The notes under the pieces were generated by a model. That model was not told where the DNA came from and did not search any database. It saw nothing but the letters and a program-made list of their open reading frames with translations. Shown here piece after piece: positions 6,868 through 13,621 of a stretch of DNA of 17,647 bases. A program made the translations under genes and the position numbers. The stretch covers positions 1-17,647 of the forward strand of contig DIEE01000290.1 of the NCBI GenBank assembly GCA_002418465.1. Reading direction: 5' to 3'. Source of the stretch: Pseudomonas sp. UBA5782. Lineage in GTDB: Bacteria > Pseudomonadota > Gammaproteobacteria > Pseudomonadales > Pseudomonadaceae. The stretch's first letter is position 1. Each line of letters opens with the position of its first letter.

Positions 6868-6894
6868 GAACTTTTGCGCAACATGTGGGTCTAT
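6868..6894 (+). promoter_or_regulatory. AlgU-dependent promoter of algU (proximal)
   Basis: GAACTT at 6868-6873, a 16-base spacer, then TCTAT at 6890-6894, preceded by GGGGA. This closely resembles the proximal AlgU-driven promoter of P. aeruginosa algU as I remember it. Transcription would begin about 55 bases before the algU ATG. Confidence 0.7.
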
Positions 6895-6953
6895 TTTGCT
6901 AAGCCGATCTGTCACGGAGCGCGACCTAACTCCAGGCCCAATGAGGAGTTGTC

Positions 6954-7538
6954 ATGCTAACCCAGGAGCAGGATCAGCAGCTGGTCGAGCGTGTTCAGCG
7001 CGGAGACAGACGGGCTTTCGATTTGCTGGTGCTCAAGTACCAGCACAAGATTTTGGGTCTGATCGTGCGTTTCGTGCACGACAGCCATGAAGCTCAGGAC
7101 GTAGCTCAGGAAGCTTTCATCAAAGCTTACCGGGCACTGGGAAACTTTCGCGGGGACAGTGCGTTCTATACGTGGCTGTACCGGATCGCCATCAACACGG
7201 CGAAGAACCACTTGGTAGCACGCGGTCGTCGTCCGCCGGACAACGATGTAAGTGCGGAAGACGCGGAGTTCTATGATGGCGACCATGCCCTCAAGGATAT
7301 CGAGTCGCCGGAACGAGCAATGCTGCGGGACGAGATCGAGGACACCGTCCACCGAACCATCCAGCAGTTGCCCGAGGACTTGCGTACAGCGCTGACGCTG
7401 CGTGAATTCGACGGTTTGAGCTACGAGGACATTGCGAGCGTCATGCAGTGCCCAGTGGGAACAGTACGATCGCGCATCTTCAGAGCGCGGGAAGTAATCG
7501 ATAAAGCATTGCAACCCTTGTTGCATGATCACTCCTAA
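6954..7538 (+). CDS. algU: RNA polymerase extracytoplasmic-stress sigma factor AlgU (RpoE)
   Basis: 194-residue ECF sigma factor for envelope stress, heat and oxidative stress, and alginate genes. Region 2 (about 22-92) contains DLLVLKYQHKILGLIVRF, the DVAQEAFIKAYRAL core-binding stretch and FYTWLYRIAINTAKN for -10 recognition. Region 4 (about 133-185) carries the helix-turn-helix LSYEDIASVMQCPVGTVRSRIFRAR for GAACTT recognition. It is nearly identical to P. aeruginosa AlgU by memory. GAGGAG at 6943-6948 precedes the ATG. It heads the algU-mucA-mucB operon, is preceded by two promoters of its own class (autoregulation), and is held inactive by MucA, encoded next. Confidence 0.98.
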   Translation: MLTQEQDQQLVERVQRGDRRAFDLLVLKYQHKILGLIVRFVHDSHEAQDVAQEAFIKAYRALGNFRGDSAFYTWLYRIAINTAKNHLVARGRRPPDNDVSAEDAEFYDGDHALKDIESPERAMLRDEIEDTVHRTIQQLPEDLRTALTLREFDGLSYEDIASVMQCPVGTVRSRIFRAREVIDKALQPLLHDHS

Positions 7539-7569
7539 GACAGCGGCGAAAGCCAAGAGAGGAACTGCC

Positions 7570-8163
7570 ATGACTCGTGAATCCCTGCAGGAATCGCTGT
7601 CCGCGGTAATGGATAACGAAGCGGACCAACTTGAACTGCGTCGAGTGATCGCCGCCAGCGCCGAGGCCGATGTACGTGCGACCTGGTCGCGCTATCAACT
7701 GGCCCGTGCCGTGATGCACAAGGAACTGATCGAGCCGCGCCTGGACATCGCCTCGGCGGTATCCGCTGCGATCGCCGACGAGAAGGTGCCGGGCAAGGTG
7801 TCGAGCGCGTGGCGCAATGTCGGCCGCTTGGCCGTGGCTGCCTCGGTGACTGTCGCGGTTCTCGCTGGGGTGCGCTTCTACAACCAGGACGAGGTCGGCG
7901 GCGTGCAGCTTGCTCAGCAGCAGGCGCAGCCGGCTCAGGTCACCGTGCCTCAGCAGCAGGGCGGCAATGGTCCGGTTCTGGCTGGCTTCACCGAAGGCGG
8001 CGCTCAGGTGGCGACTCCGGCCGGTGCTCAGGGCGATCAGGCTGCCTGGCATGACCAGCGTCTGGCCGAGTACCTGCGTCAGCATGCACAGCAGTCCGCA
8101 ACCAGTGGTGTGGAAGGCCCGCTGCCTTACGCCCGTGCCGCGAGCCTCGAAGAACAACGCTGA
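7570..8163 (+). CDS. mucA: Anti-sigma factor MucA
   Basis: 197-residue single-pass inner-membrane anti-sigma factor. The cytoplasmic N-domain (1-80, opening ESLQESLSAVMDNEAD, with WSRYQLARAVMH at 39-50) binds AlgU. The transmembrane helix spans about 85-103. The periplasmic part has a Gln-rich linker (114-130), a VLAG segment at 136-139 matching the region cut by the DegS-type protease AlgW in P. aeruginosa, and the conserved C-terminal tail LPYARAASLE that MucB contacts. The reading frame is intact: none of the truncations that make strains mucoid is present. The start at 7570 follows GAGAGGA; an in-frame ATG at 7525 lies inside algU and adds residues not found in the family. Confidence 0.97.
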   Translation: MTRESLQESLSAVMDNEADQLELRRVIAASAEADVRATWSRYQLARAVMHKELIEPRLDIASAVSAAIADEKVPGKVSSAWRNVGRLAVAASVTVAVLAGVRFYNQDEVGGVQLAQQQAQPAQVTVPQQQGGNGPVLAGFTEGGAQVATPAGAQGDQAAWHDQRLAEYLRQHAQQSATSGVEGPLPYARAASLEEQR

Positions 8164-8171
8164 GGAGTTAC

Positions 8172-9125
8172 ATGCGCAATATCCCCTTGGCTTTGCTGGT
8201 GGGGGGCTTGTTGGCGACATCGGCGGCACAAGCCTCCGATGCGCAGGATTGGCTCCTCAAGTTGCAGAAAGCCGAGCAGCAGAAAAGCTTCCATGGGACG
8301 TTCGTTTACGAGCGCGATGGGAGCTTTTCTACGCATGGAATCTGGCATGAGGTCGACTCGGCTGGCGCGGTGAAAGAGCGCCTCCTGCAACTCGACGGCG
8401 TGCCTTATGAGGTGCTGCGTACCAACGGCAAGACCGACTGCAGCAGCGGCGGTCCCGTCGAACAGAGCGGCGAGAGCCAGTCCTGGCTCACCCATGCCCT
8501 CGATCCCCAGCAACTTTCCCAGTGGTATGACCTGCGCGATGCGGGCGAGTCCCGAGTCGCGGGGCGTAATGCCGTGGTCCTTGCTCTGGTGCCGCGCGAC
8601 CAGCATCGCTACGGTTTCGAGCTGCACCTCGATCGTGAAACCGGTCTGCCGCTGAAGTCACTGCTGATCAATGAGGACGGGCACGTGCTGGAGCGCTTCC
8701 AGTTCACCAATTTCGTCCCGCAGGCTGCCGCCGATGGCCTGGCGACCACGCCAAGTGGCGAATGCCGACCGGTGCAGGTGGCGGAAAGCAAGGTGCTTCC
8801 GGACAACGCCTGGCGTTCTGAGTGGGTGCCTCCTGGTTTCACTCTGAGCAGTATCCTCCAGCGGCGCAGTTCCGCGTCGTCCGAGCCTGTCGCCTGCATG
8901 CTCTACGGCGACGGTCTTACCCAGTTCTCGGTATTTTTCGAGCCCCTGCGTGGCGCTCGCGTGGAAGACGCGCGCAGCCAGTTGGGCCCGACCGTAGCTG
9001 TCTCTCGCCATATGCCGACCGCCGATGGCGAGGTGATGGTCACCGTTGTGGGTGAAATTCCCCTGGGTACCGCCGAGCGAATTGCGCTGTCGATCCGTCC
9101 TGGTGAAGCGCAAAGCCTGCAATGA
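8172..9125 (+). CDS. mucB: Periplasmic regulator MucB (RseB family)
   Basis: 317-residue periplasmic protein that binds the MucA periplasmic domain and shields it from AlgW; lipid or LPS signals are thought to release it. A signal peptide of 21 residues (LALLVGGLLATSAAQA, then SDAQ) is clear. The large N-domain includes FHGTFVYERDG, typical of RseB/MucB, and the C-domain runs from about 210. Cysteines in TDCSSGG, GECRPVQ and ACMLYG could form disulfides. The Shine-Dalgarno GAGGAG (8162-8167) overlaps the mucA stop codon, so translation is likely coupled. Length matches P. aeruginosa MucB. In that species mucC follows; here the next gene is mucD after 178 bases. Confidence 0.96.
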   Translation: MRNIPLALLVGGLLATSAAQASDAQDWLLKLQKAEQQKSFHGTFVYERDGSFSTHGIWHEVDSAGAVKERLLQLDGVPYEVLRTNGKTDCSSGGPVEQSGESQSWLTHALDPQQLSQWYDLRDAGESRVAGRNAVVLALVPRDQHRYGFELHLDRETGLPLKSLLINEDGHVLERFQFTNFVPQAAADGLATTPSGECRPVQVAESKVLPDNAWRSEWVPPGFTLSSILQRRSSASSEPVACMLYGDGLTQFSVFFEPLRGARVEDARSQLGPTVAVSRHMPTADGEVMVTVVGEIPLGTAERIALSIRPGEAQSLQ

Positions 9126-9202
9126 GCGAAGAAAGGCGTGAATCTCGTAGTATCCGTCGTCCAGCGAGGCCCTTGCATGCAAATGCCCATTTCCTGATTC
9201 TT

Positions 9203-9244
9203 TCAGCGTACTGCTGATGTCGAGTTGCGCCGCCACTGGCGGCG
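9203..9244 (+). other. Two consecutive hairpins in the mucB-mucD gap
   Basis: TCAGC (9203-9207) pairs with GCTGA (9213-9217) around a five-base loop. CGCCGCC (9228-9234) then pairs perfectly with GGCGGCG (9238-9244) around ACT. Neither has a T-run. Between the two stems, CGAGT at 9221-9225 is complementary to ACTCG at 9251-9255, the 5' arm of the terminator that follows. Confidence 0.6.
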
Positions 9245-9250
9245 TACCAG

Positions 9251-9290
9251 ACTCGCGGTGCCTTCGGGCACGTGCCGAGTTTTTTTGTTT
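9251..9290 (+). terminator. Intrinsic terminator-like hairpin upstream of mucD
   Basis: The outer stem ACTCG (9251-9255)/CGAGT (9276-9280) and the inner stem GTGCC (9258-9262)/GGCAC (9267-9271) close on a UUCG tetraloop of the extra-stable C(UUCG)G type. They are separated by a small internal loop (two bases against four). Seven Ts (9280-9286), G and three more Ts follow. It stands between mucB and mucD, 14 bases before the mucD start, so it could end algU-mucA-mucB transcripts and limit mucD expression. Confidence 0.7.
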
Positions 9291-9292
9291 CC

Positions 9293-9303
9293 GGGGAGGC
9301 CCC
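9293..9303 (+). promoter_or_regulatory. mucD ribosome-binding site inside a mini-hairpin
   Basis: The only good Shine-Dalgarno sequence, GGGGAGG (9293-9299), is followed by CCCC (9300-9303) and the ATG at 9304. GGGG/CCCC can pair around AGG, partly hiding the site. A four-pair stem with a three-base loop is small and may open readily. Confidence 0.5.
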
Positions 9304-10734
9304 ATGTTCAAAGCAAGTTTCAAATCCTATCTGTCGGGTGTCGCGGCATTGCTGCTGATGTCCCAGGCACTGGTGGCGAAGGCTGAACTGCCTGATTTCA
9401 CCGGCCTGGTCGAGGCGGCATCGCCAGCGGTGGTGAATATCAGCACCACGCAGAAGCTGCCCGATCGCGGCGTGGCGTCTTCGCAGATGCCCGACCTGGA
9501 AGGACTGCCTCCGATGCTGCGCGAGTTCCTCGAGCGCGGCATGCCGCAGCAGGGCCCGAATGCGCCCAAGGGACGCCAGCGCGAAGCGCAGTCGCTGGGC
9601 TCGGGCTTCATCATTTCCGATGACGGCTACGTGCTGACCAACAACCACGTGGTTGCAGATGCCGATGAAATCCTCGTCCGCATGCCCGACCGCAGCGAGC
9701 TGAAGGCTAAGCTGATCGGCGCCGATCCGCGCACCGACGTGGCGCTGCTGAAGATCGAGGGCAAGAACCTGCCGACCGTGAAGATCGGCAATTCCGATTC
9801 GCTGAAGGTCGGCGAATGGGTGCTGGCCATAGGTTCGCCGTTCGGCTTCGACCACTCGGCCACCTCCGGCATCGTCAGCGCCAAGGGCCGCAGCCTGCCG
9901 AACGAGAGCTACGTGCCGTTCATCCAGACCGACGTGGCGATCAACCCGGGCAACTCCGGCGGTCCGCTGTTCAACCTGAAGGGCGAAGTGGTCGGTATCA
10001 ACTCGCAGATATTCACCCGTTCCGGTGGCTTCATGGGCCTGTCGTTCGCCATCCCGATCGATGTCGCGATGGACGTGGCCAACCAGCTGAAAACCGACGG
10101 CAAGGTCAGCCGCGGCTGGCTGGGCGTGGTGATTCAGGAAGTGAACAAGGATCTCGCCGAGTCCTTCGGCCTGGACAAGCCGGCTGGTGCGCTGGTCGCC
10201 CAGGTTCTCGACAACGGCCCGGCGGCCGCCGGCGGCCTCAAGGTCGGTGACGTGATCCTCAGCCTCAATGGCCAGCCGATCGTCATGTCCGCGGACCTTC
10301 CGCACCTGGTTGGCGCGATGAAGGCCGGTTCCAAGGTCAAGCTGGAAGTGGCCCGCGAAGGCCAGCGCAAGACGCTGGAGCTGAGCGTTGGAGCGATGCC
10401 GGCGGACGACGACGAAGTTGCCATGGGCGGCGGCGAAGACGGCGTGGAGCGCAGCAGCAATCGTCTGGGTGTGAAGGTGGTCGAGCTGACCGCCGAGCAG
10501 AAGAAATCCCTCGATCTGCAGGGCGGCGTGGTCATCCGTGAAGTGCTCGACGGCCCGGCGGCGCTGATCGGCCTGCGGCCGGGCGACGTGATCACCCACC
10601 TGAACAACCAGTCCATCGATTCGGCGAAGACCTTCACCGAAGTTGCCCAGCAACTGCCGAAGAACCGTTCGGTATCGATGCGCGTACTGCGTCAGGGACG
10701 GGCCAGCTTCATTACCTTCAAGCTGTCCGAGTAA
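9304..10734 (+). CDS. mucD: Periplasmic serine protease MucD (HtrA/DegP family)
   Basis: 476-residue periplasmic protease/chaperone that degrades misfolded envelope proteins and so restrains AlgU activation; loss gives mucoidy in P. aeruginosa. The signal peptide covers about residues 1-27 (SGVAALLLMSQALVAKA). The chymotrypsin-like domain has the catalytic triad His115 (TNNHVV), Asp145 (RTDVALLKI) and Ser218 (NPGNSGGPLFN). Two PDZ domains follow (about 260-360 and 390-470), with GWLGVVIQ opening the first and NRLGVKVVELT the second. The start is the ATG at 9304 after GGGGAGG; in-frame extension to 9217 would run through the terminator and lacks family support. It is set apart from mucB by a terminator-like structure and closed by a strong terminator downstream. 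Confidence 0.96.
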   Translation: MFKASFKSYLSGVAALLLMSQALVAKAELPDFTGLVEAASPAVVNISTTQKLPDRGVASSQMPDLEGLPPMLREFLERGMPQQGPNAPKGRQREAQSLGSGFIISDDGYVLTNNHVVADADEILVRMPDRSELKAKLIGADPRTDVALLKIEGKNLPTVKIGNSDSLKVGEWVLAIGSPFGFDHSATSGIVSAKGRSLPNESYVPFIQTDVAINPGNSGGPLFNLKGEVVGINSQIFTRSGGFMGLSFAIPIDVAMDVANQLKTDGKVSRGWLGVVIQEVNKDLAESFGLDKPAGALVAQVLDNGPAAAGGLKVGDVILSLNGQPIVMSADLPHLVGAMKAGSKVKLEVAREGQRKTLELSVGAMPADDDEVAMGGGEDGVERSSNRLGVKVVELTAEQKKSLDLQGGVVIREVLDGPAALIGLRPGDVITHLNNQSIDSAKTFTEVAQQLPKNRSVSMRVLRQGRASFITFKLSE

Positions 10735-10758
10735 GGGCGCCGGGCCCTTGGGCCGCGC

Positions 10759-10790
10759 TGAAAAAGGGCGATGCGAGTCGCCCTTTTTCA
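10759..10790. terminator. Strong intrinsic terminator after mucD
   Basis: TGAAAAAGGGCGA (10759-10771) pairs perfectly with TCGCCCTTTTTCA (10778-10790) around a six-base loop: 13 base pairs with an A-tract before and a T-tract after. The A/T-flanked symmetry lets it work in both directions. It separates the algU-muc operon from the lepA operon. Confidence 0.92.
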
Positions 10791-10811
10791 TGCCCGCAAT
10801 CCGCTGCGGGC

Positions 10812-10841
10812 GTGACGTTCGGGCGGCCTATCGGGTACACT
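10812..10841 (+). promoter_or_regulatory. Candidate promoter for the lepA operon
   Basis: GTGACG (10812-10817) and TACACT (10836-10841) are 18 bases apart in the short gap between the mucD terminator and lepA. Both hexamers are imperfect. A promoter is expected here because of the strong terminator upstream. Confidence 0.35.
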
Positions 10842-10892
10842 TGCCGGCTATTTTTCGGCGGGAATCTTCCGCGGTCTTTCGAGTGTTGATCC

Positions 10893-12692
10893 GTGAGTGA
10901 TCTGAGTCATATCCGCAACTTTTCCATCATTGCCCACATCGACCACGGCAAGTCGACGCTGGCGGACCGCTTCATCCAGATCTGCGGCGGCCTTGCCGAT
11001 CGCGAGATGGAGGCCCAGGTCCTCGACTCCATGGATCTGGAGCGTGAGCGCGGCATCACCATCAAAGCCCACAGCGTGACCCTGTATTACAACGCACAGG
11101 ACGGCAAAACCTACCAGCTGAACTTCATCGACACCCCCGGTCACGTCGACTTCACCTACGAAGTCAGCCGTTCGCTGGCGGCCTGCGAAGGCGCGCTGCT
11201 GGTAGTAGATGCCGGCCAGGGCGTCGAGGCGCAATCGGTGGCGAACTGCTACACCGCCATCGAGCAGGGCCTGGAAGTGATGCCCGTACTGAACAAGATG
11301 GACCTGCCCCAAGCCGAGCCGGAGCGGGTCAAGGAAGAGATCGAGCACATCATCGGTATCGACGCGACCGACGCGGTGGCGTGCAGCGCCAAAAGCGGGA
11401 TGGGCGTGATCGACGTGCTCGAACGCCTGGTCCAGGTGATTCCGGCACCGACCGGTGACATCGAGGCGCCGCTGCAGGCGCTGATCATCGACTCCTGGTT
11501 CGACAACTACCTGGGCGTGGTCTCGCTGGTGCGCGTACGTCACGGACGGATCAAGAAGGGCGACAAGGTCTTGGTCAAGTCCACCGGCAAGATCCACCAG
11601 GTGGACAGCGTCGGCGTGTTCAACCCGAAGCACACCACCACCGAAGACCTCAAGGCCGGCGAAGTGGGCTTCATCATCGCCGGCATCAAGGACATCCACG
11701 GCGCGCCGGTGGGGGACACCCTAACCCTCTCGAGCACCCCCGACGTCGACATGTTGCCGGGCTTCCAGCGCATCAAGCCGCAGGTCTACGCCGGCCTGTT
11801 CCCGGTCAGCTCCGACGATTTCGAGGATTTCCGCGAAGCGCTGCAGAAGCTGACCCTGAACGACGCCGCGCTGCAATACGAGCCGGAAAGCTCCGAGGCG
11901 CTGGGCTTCGGCTTCCGCATCGGCTTCCTTGGCATGCTGCACATGGAGATCATCCAGGAACGCCTGGAGCGCGAGTACGACCTCGACCTGATCACCACCG
12001 CGCCGACCGTGGTCTTCGAAGTGGTGATGAAGAACGGCGAGACGCTCTACGTCGACAACCCGTCCAAGCTGCCGGATCTCGCCTCCATCGAGGAGATGCG
12101 CGAGCCGATCGTGCGCGCCAACATCCTGGTGCCGCAGGAACACCTGGGCAACGTCATCACCCTGTGCATCGAGAAACGCGGTGTGCAGCGCGACATGCAG
12201 TTCCTCAGCAGCCAGGTGCAGATCAGCTACGATCTGCCGATGAACGAGGTGGTGCTGGACTTCTTCGATCGCCTGAAGTCGGTGAGCCGCGGCTATGCCT
12301 CGCTGGACTACGCGTTCGATCGCTTCCAGCCGGCCAACCTGGTCAAGCTGGACGTGCTGATCAACGCCGAGAAGGTCGATGCGTTGGCCCTGATCGTGCA
12401 TCGTGACAAGGCGCACTACAAAGGTCGCGCCTTGACCGAGAAGATGAAAGAGTTGATTCCGCGGCAGATGTTCGACGTCGCGATCCAGGCCGCCATCGGC
12501 GGTCAGATCGTCGCGCGGACCACGGTGAAGGCGTTGCGCAAGAACGTTCTTGCCAAGTGCTATGGCGGCGATGTCAGCCGTAAGCGCAAGCTTCTGGAAA
12601 AGCAGAAGGCCGGTAAGAAACGAATGAAACAGGTCGGTAGCGTGGAAATTCCCCAGGGAGCCTTCCTCGCCGTACTCAAAGTGGATAGCTAG
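10893..12692 (+). CDS. lepA: Elongation factor 4 (LepA)
   Basis: 599-residue translational GTPase that acts on ribosomes and influences initiation, ribosome assembly and translocation fidelity. The GTPase motifs are intact: G1 AHIDHGKS (14-21), G2 RGIT (53-56), G3 DTPGH (80-84) and G4 NKMD (134-137). Domain II, the EF-G-like domains, and the LepA-specific C-terminal domain ending in KRKLLEKQKAGKKRMKQVG follow. Length is the usual one. It starts with GTG and has only a weak Shine-Dalgarno sequence. Its stop codon (12690-12692) touches the lepB ATG, a coupling also found in E. coli, where lepA-lepB form an operon. Confidence 0.98.
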   Translation: MSDLSHIRNFSIIAHIDHGKSTLADRFIQICGGLADREMEAQVLDSMDLERERGITIKAHSVTLYYNAQDGKTYQLNFIDTPGHVDFTYEVSRSLAACEGALLVVDAGQGVEAQSVANCYTAIEQGLEVMPVLNKMDLPQAEPERVKEEIEHIIGIDATDAVACSAKSGMGVIDVLERLVQVIPAPTGDIEAPLQALIIDSWFDNYLGVVSLVRVRHGRIKKGDKVLVKSTGKIHQVDSVGVFNPKHTTTEDLKAGEVGFIIAGIKDIHGAPVGDTLTLSSTPDVDMLPGFQRIKPQVYAGLFPVSSDDFEDFREALQKLTLNDAALQYEPESSEALGFGFRIGFLGMLHMEIIQERLEREYDLDLITTAPTVVFEVVMKNGETLYVDNPSKLPDLASIEEMREPIVRANILVPQEHLGNVITLCIEKRGVQRDMQFLSSQVQISYDLPMNEVVLDFFDRLKSVSRGYASLDYAFDRFQPANLVKLDVLINAEKVDALALIVHRDKAHYKGRALTEKMKELIPRQMFDVAIQAAIGGQIVARTTVKALRKNVLAKCYGGDVSRKRKLLEKQKAGKKRMKQVGSVEIPQGAFLAVLKVDS

Positions 12693-13550
12693 ATGTCGTC
12701 GATCAATTTCCCGTTGTTGCTGGTCATCGCGGTTGCCGTTTGCGGACTGCTCGCGCTCATCGATCTGCTCCTGCTGGCGCCGCGCCGGCGTTCCGCCATC
12801 GAGGCCTATCAGGGCAGCGTCGGGCAGAGCGATCCGCAGGTGGTGGAGCGTCTGAACAAGGAGCCGTTGCTGGTCGAATACGGCAAGTCGTTCTTCCCGG
12901 TGCTGGCCATCGTGCTGGTGCTGCGCTCGTTCCTCGTCGAACCCTTCCAGATTCCGTCCGGCTCGATGAAGCCAACGCTGGAAGTGGGCGATTTCATCCT
13001 GGTCAACAAGTTCGCCTACGGCATTCGCCTGCCGGTGCTGGACAGCAAGGTGATCGAGGTCGGAGACCCGCAGCGCGGCGACGTGATGGTGTTCCGCTAC
13101 CCCAGCGACCCGAACGTCAACTACATCAAGCGCGTGGTCGGCCTGCCGGGCGACAAGGTGCGCTACACCACCGACAAGCACCTGTTCGTCAACGATCAGC
13201 CGATCGCCGAGCAGCTGGTCGGCGAGGAGCCGGGCACCCTCGGCAGCGCCGTGCTCTACAAGGAGCAACTGGGCGAGGCCGAGCACCTGATCCGCAAGGA
13301 AATGAGCCGCTACCGTGCCGAGCCGGGCCGCGAATGGACGGTGCCCGCCGGTCACTACTTCATGATGGGCGATAATCGCGACAACTCCAACGACAGCCGC
13401 TACTGGAACGATCCGAAGATTCCCAAGGACGTCCTCGGCATGGTCCCGGACCGCAATATCGTCGGCAAGGCCTTTGCGGTCTGGCTGAGCTGGCCGGATC
13501 CGAAGATGAGCAACCTGCCCAATTTCAGCCGGGTCGGCCTGATTCACTGA
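12693..13550 (+). CDS. lepB: Signal peptidase I (LepB)
   Basis: 285-residue inner-membrane serine/lysine protease that removes signal peptides from exported proteins. Two N-terminal membrane segments (about 7-29 and 66-83) flank a cytoplasmic loop. The catalytic Ser91 lies in PSGSMKPTL and the general-base Lys146 in YIKRVVGLPGDKV. The GDNRDNSNDSRYW box near the C-terminus is the third conserved signature. It starts immediately at the end of lepA with no spacer, so it depends on translational coupling. Exported proteins in this window (MucB, MucD, the solute-binding protein) would be its substrates. Confidence 0.98.
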   Translation: MSSINFPLLLVIAVAVCGLLALIDLLLLAPRRRSAIEAYQGSVGQSDPQVVERLNKEPLLVEYGKSFFPVLAIVLVLRSFLVEPFQIPSGSMKPTLEVGDFILVNKFAYGIRLPVLDSKVIEVGDPQRGDVMVFRYPSDPNVNYIKRVVGLPGDKVRYTTDKHLFVNDQPIAEQLVGEEPGTLGSAVLYKEQLGEAEHLIRKEMSRYRAEPGREWTVPAGHYFMMGDNRDNSNDSRYWNDPKIPKDVLGMVPDRNIVGKAFAVWLSWPDPKMSNLPNFSRVGLIH

Positions 13551-13553
13551 TCA

Positions 13554-13579
13554 TCAGCGGCGCCTGCGGGCGCCGCTGA
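13554..13579 (+). other. Hairpin between lepB and the DUF4845 gene
   Basis: TCAGCGGCGCC (13554-13564) pairs perfectly with GGCGCCGCTGA (13569-13579) around a TGCG loop, four bases after the lepB stop. No T-run follows, so it is more likely an mRNA processing or stabilising structure than a full terminator; it could reduce read-through. Confidence 0.6.
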
Positions 13580-13621
13580 ACGTAAGAACTTCCCATCGGA
13601 ATACAGACATTGAGGTCGAGC

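Noticed and set aside
6794..7090. 98-codon frame running from the algU leader into algU
   Set aside because: Crosses the proximal algU promoter and overlaps algU in another frame; nothing supports it as a gene.
7570..8163. Possible mucoid-type truncation of mucA
   Set aside because: The frame is complete through the conserved LPYARAASLE tail, so there is no frameshift or nonsense mutation.
9173..9182. TTGCATGCAA palindrome after mucB as a regulator site or -35
   Set aside because: No suitable -10 at 16-18 bases and no known operator match; a short palindrome is expected by chance.
9040..10791. Antisense frame (583 codons) opposite mucD
   Set aside because: Shadow of mucD; it runs through the mucD terminator and the mucB-mucD hairpins, and has no family features.
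11721..13547. Long antisense frame (608 codons) opposite lepA and lepB
   Set aside because: Shadow frame: rich in His, Asp, Gln and Ala, spans two unrelated real genes, and shows no domain or credible ribosome-binding site.
13586..13612. GAACTT before the DUF4845 gene as an AlgU promoter
   Set aside because: No TC-beginning -10 at 16 or 17 bases; the downstream bases are CATTG/ATTGA, and the predicted start would fall almost on the start codon.
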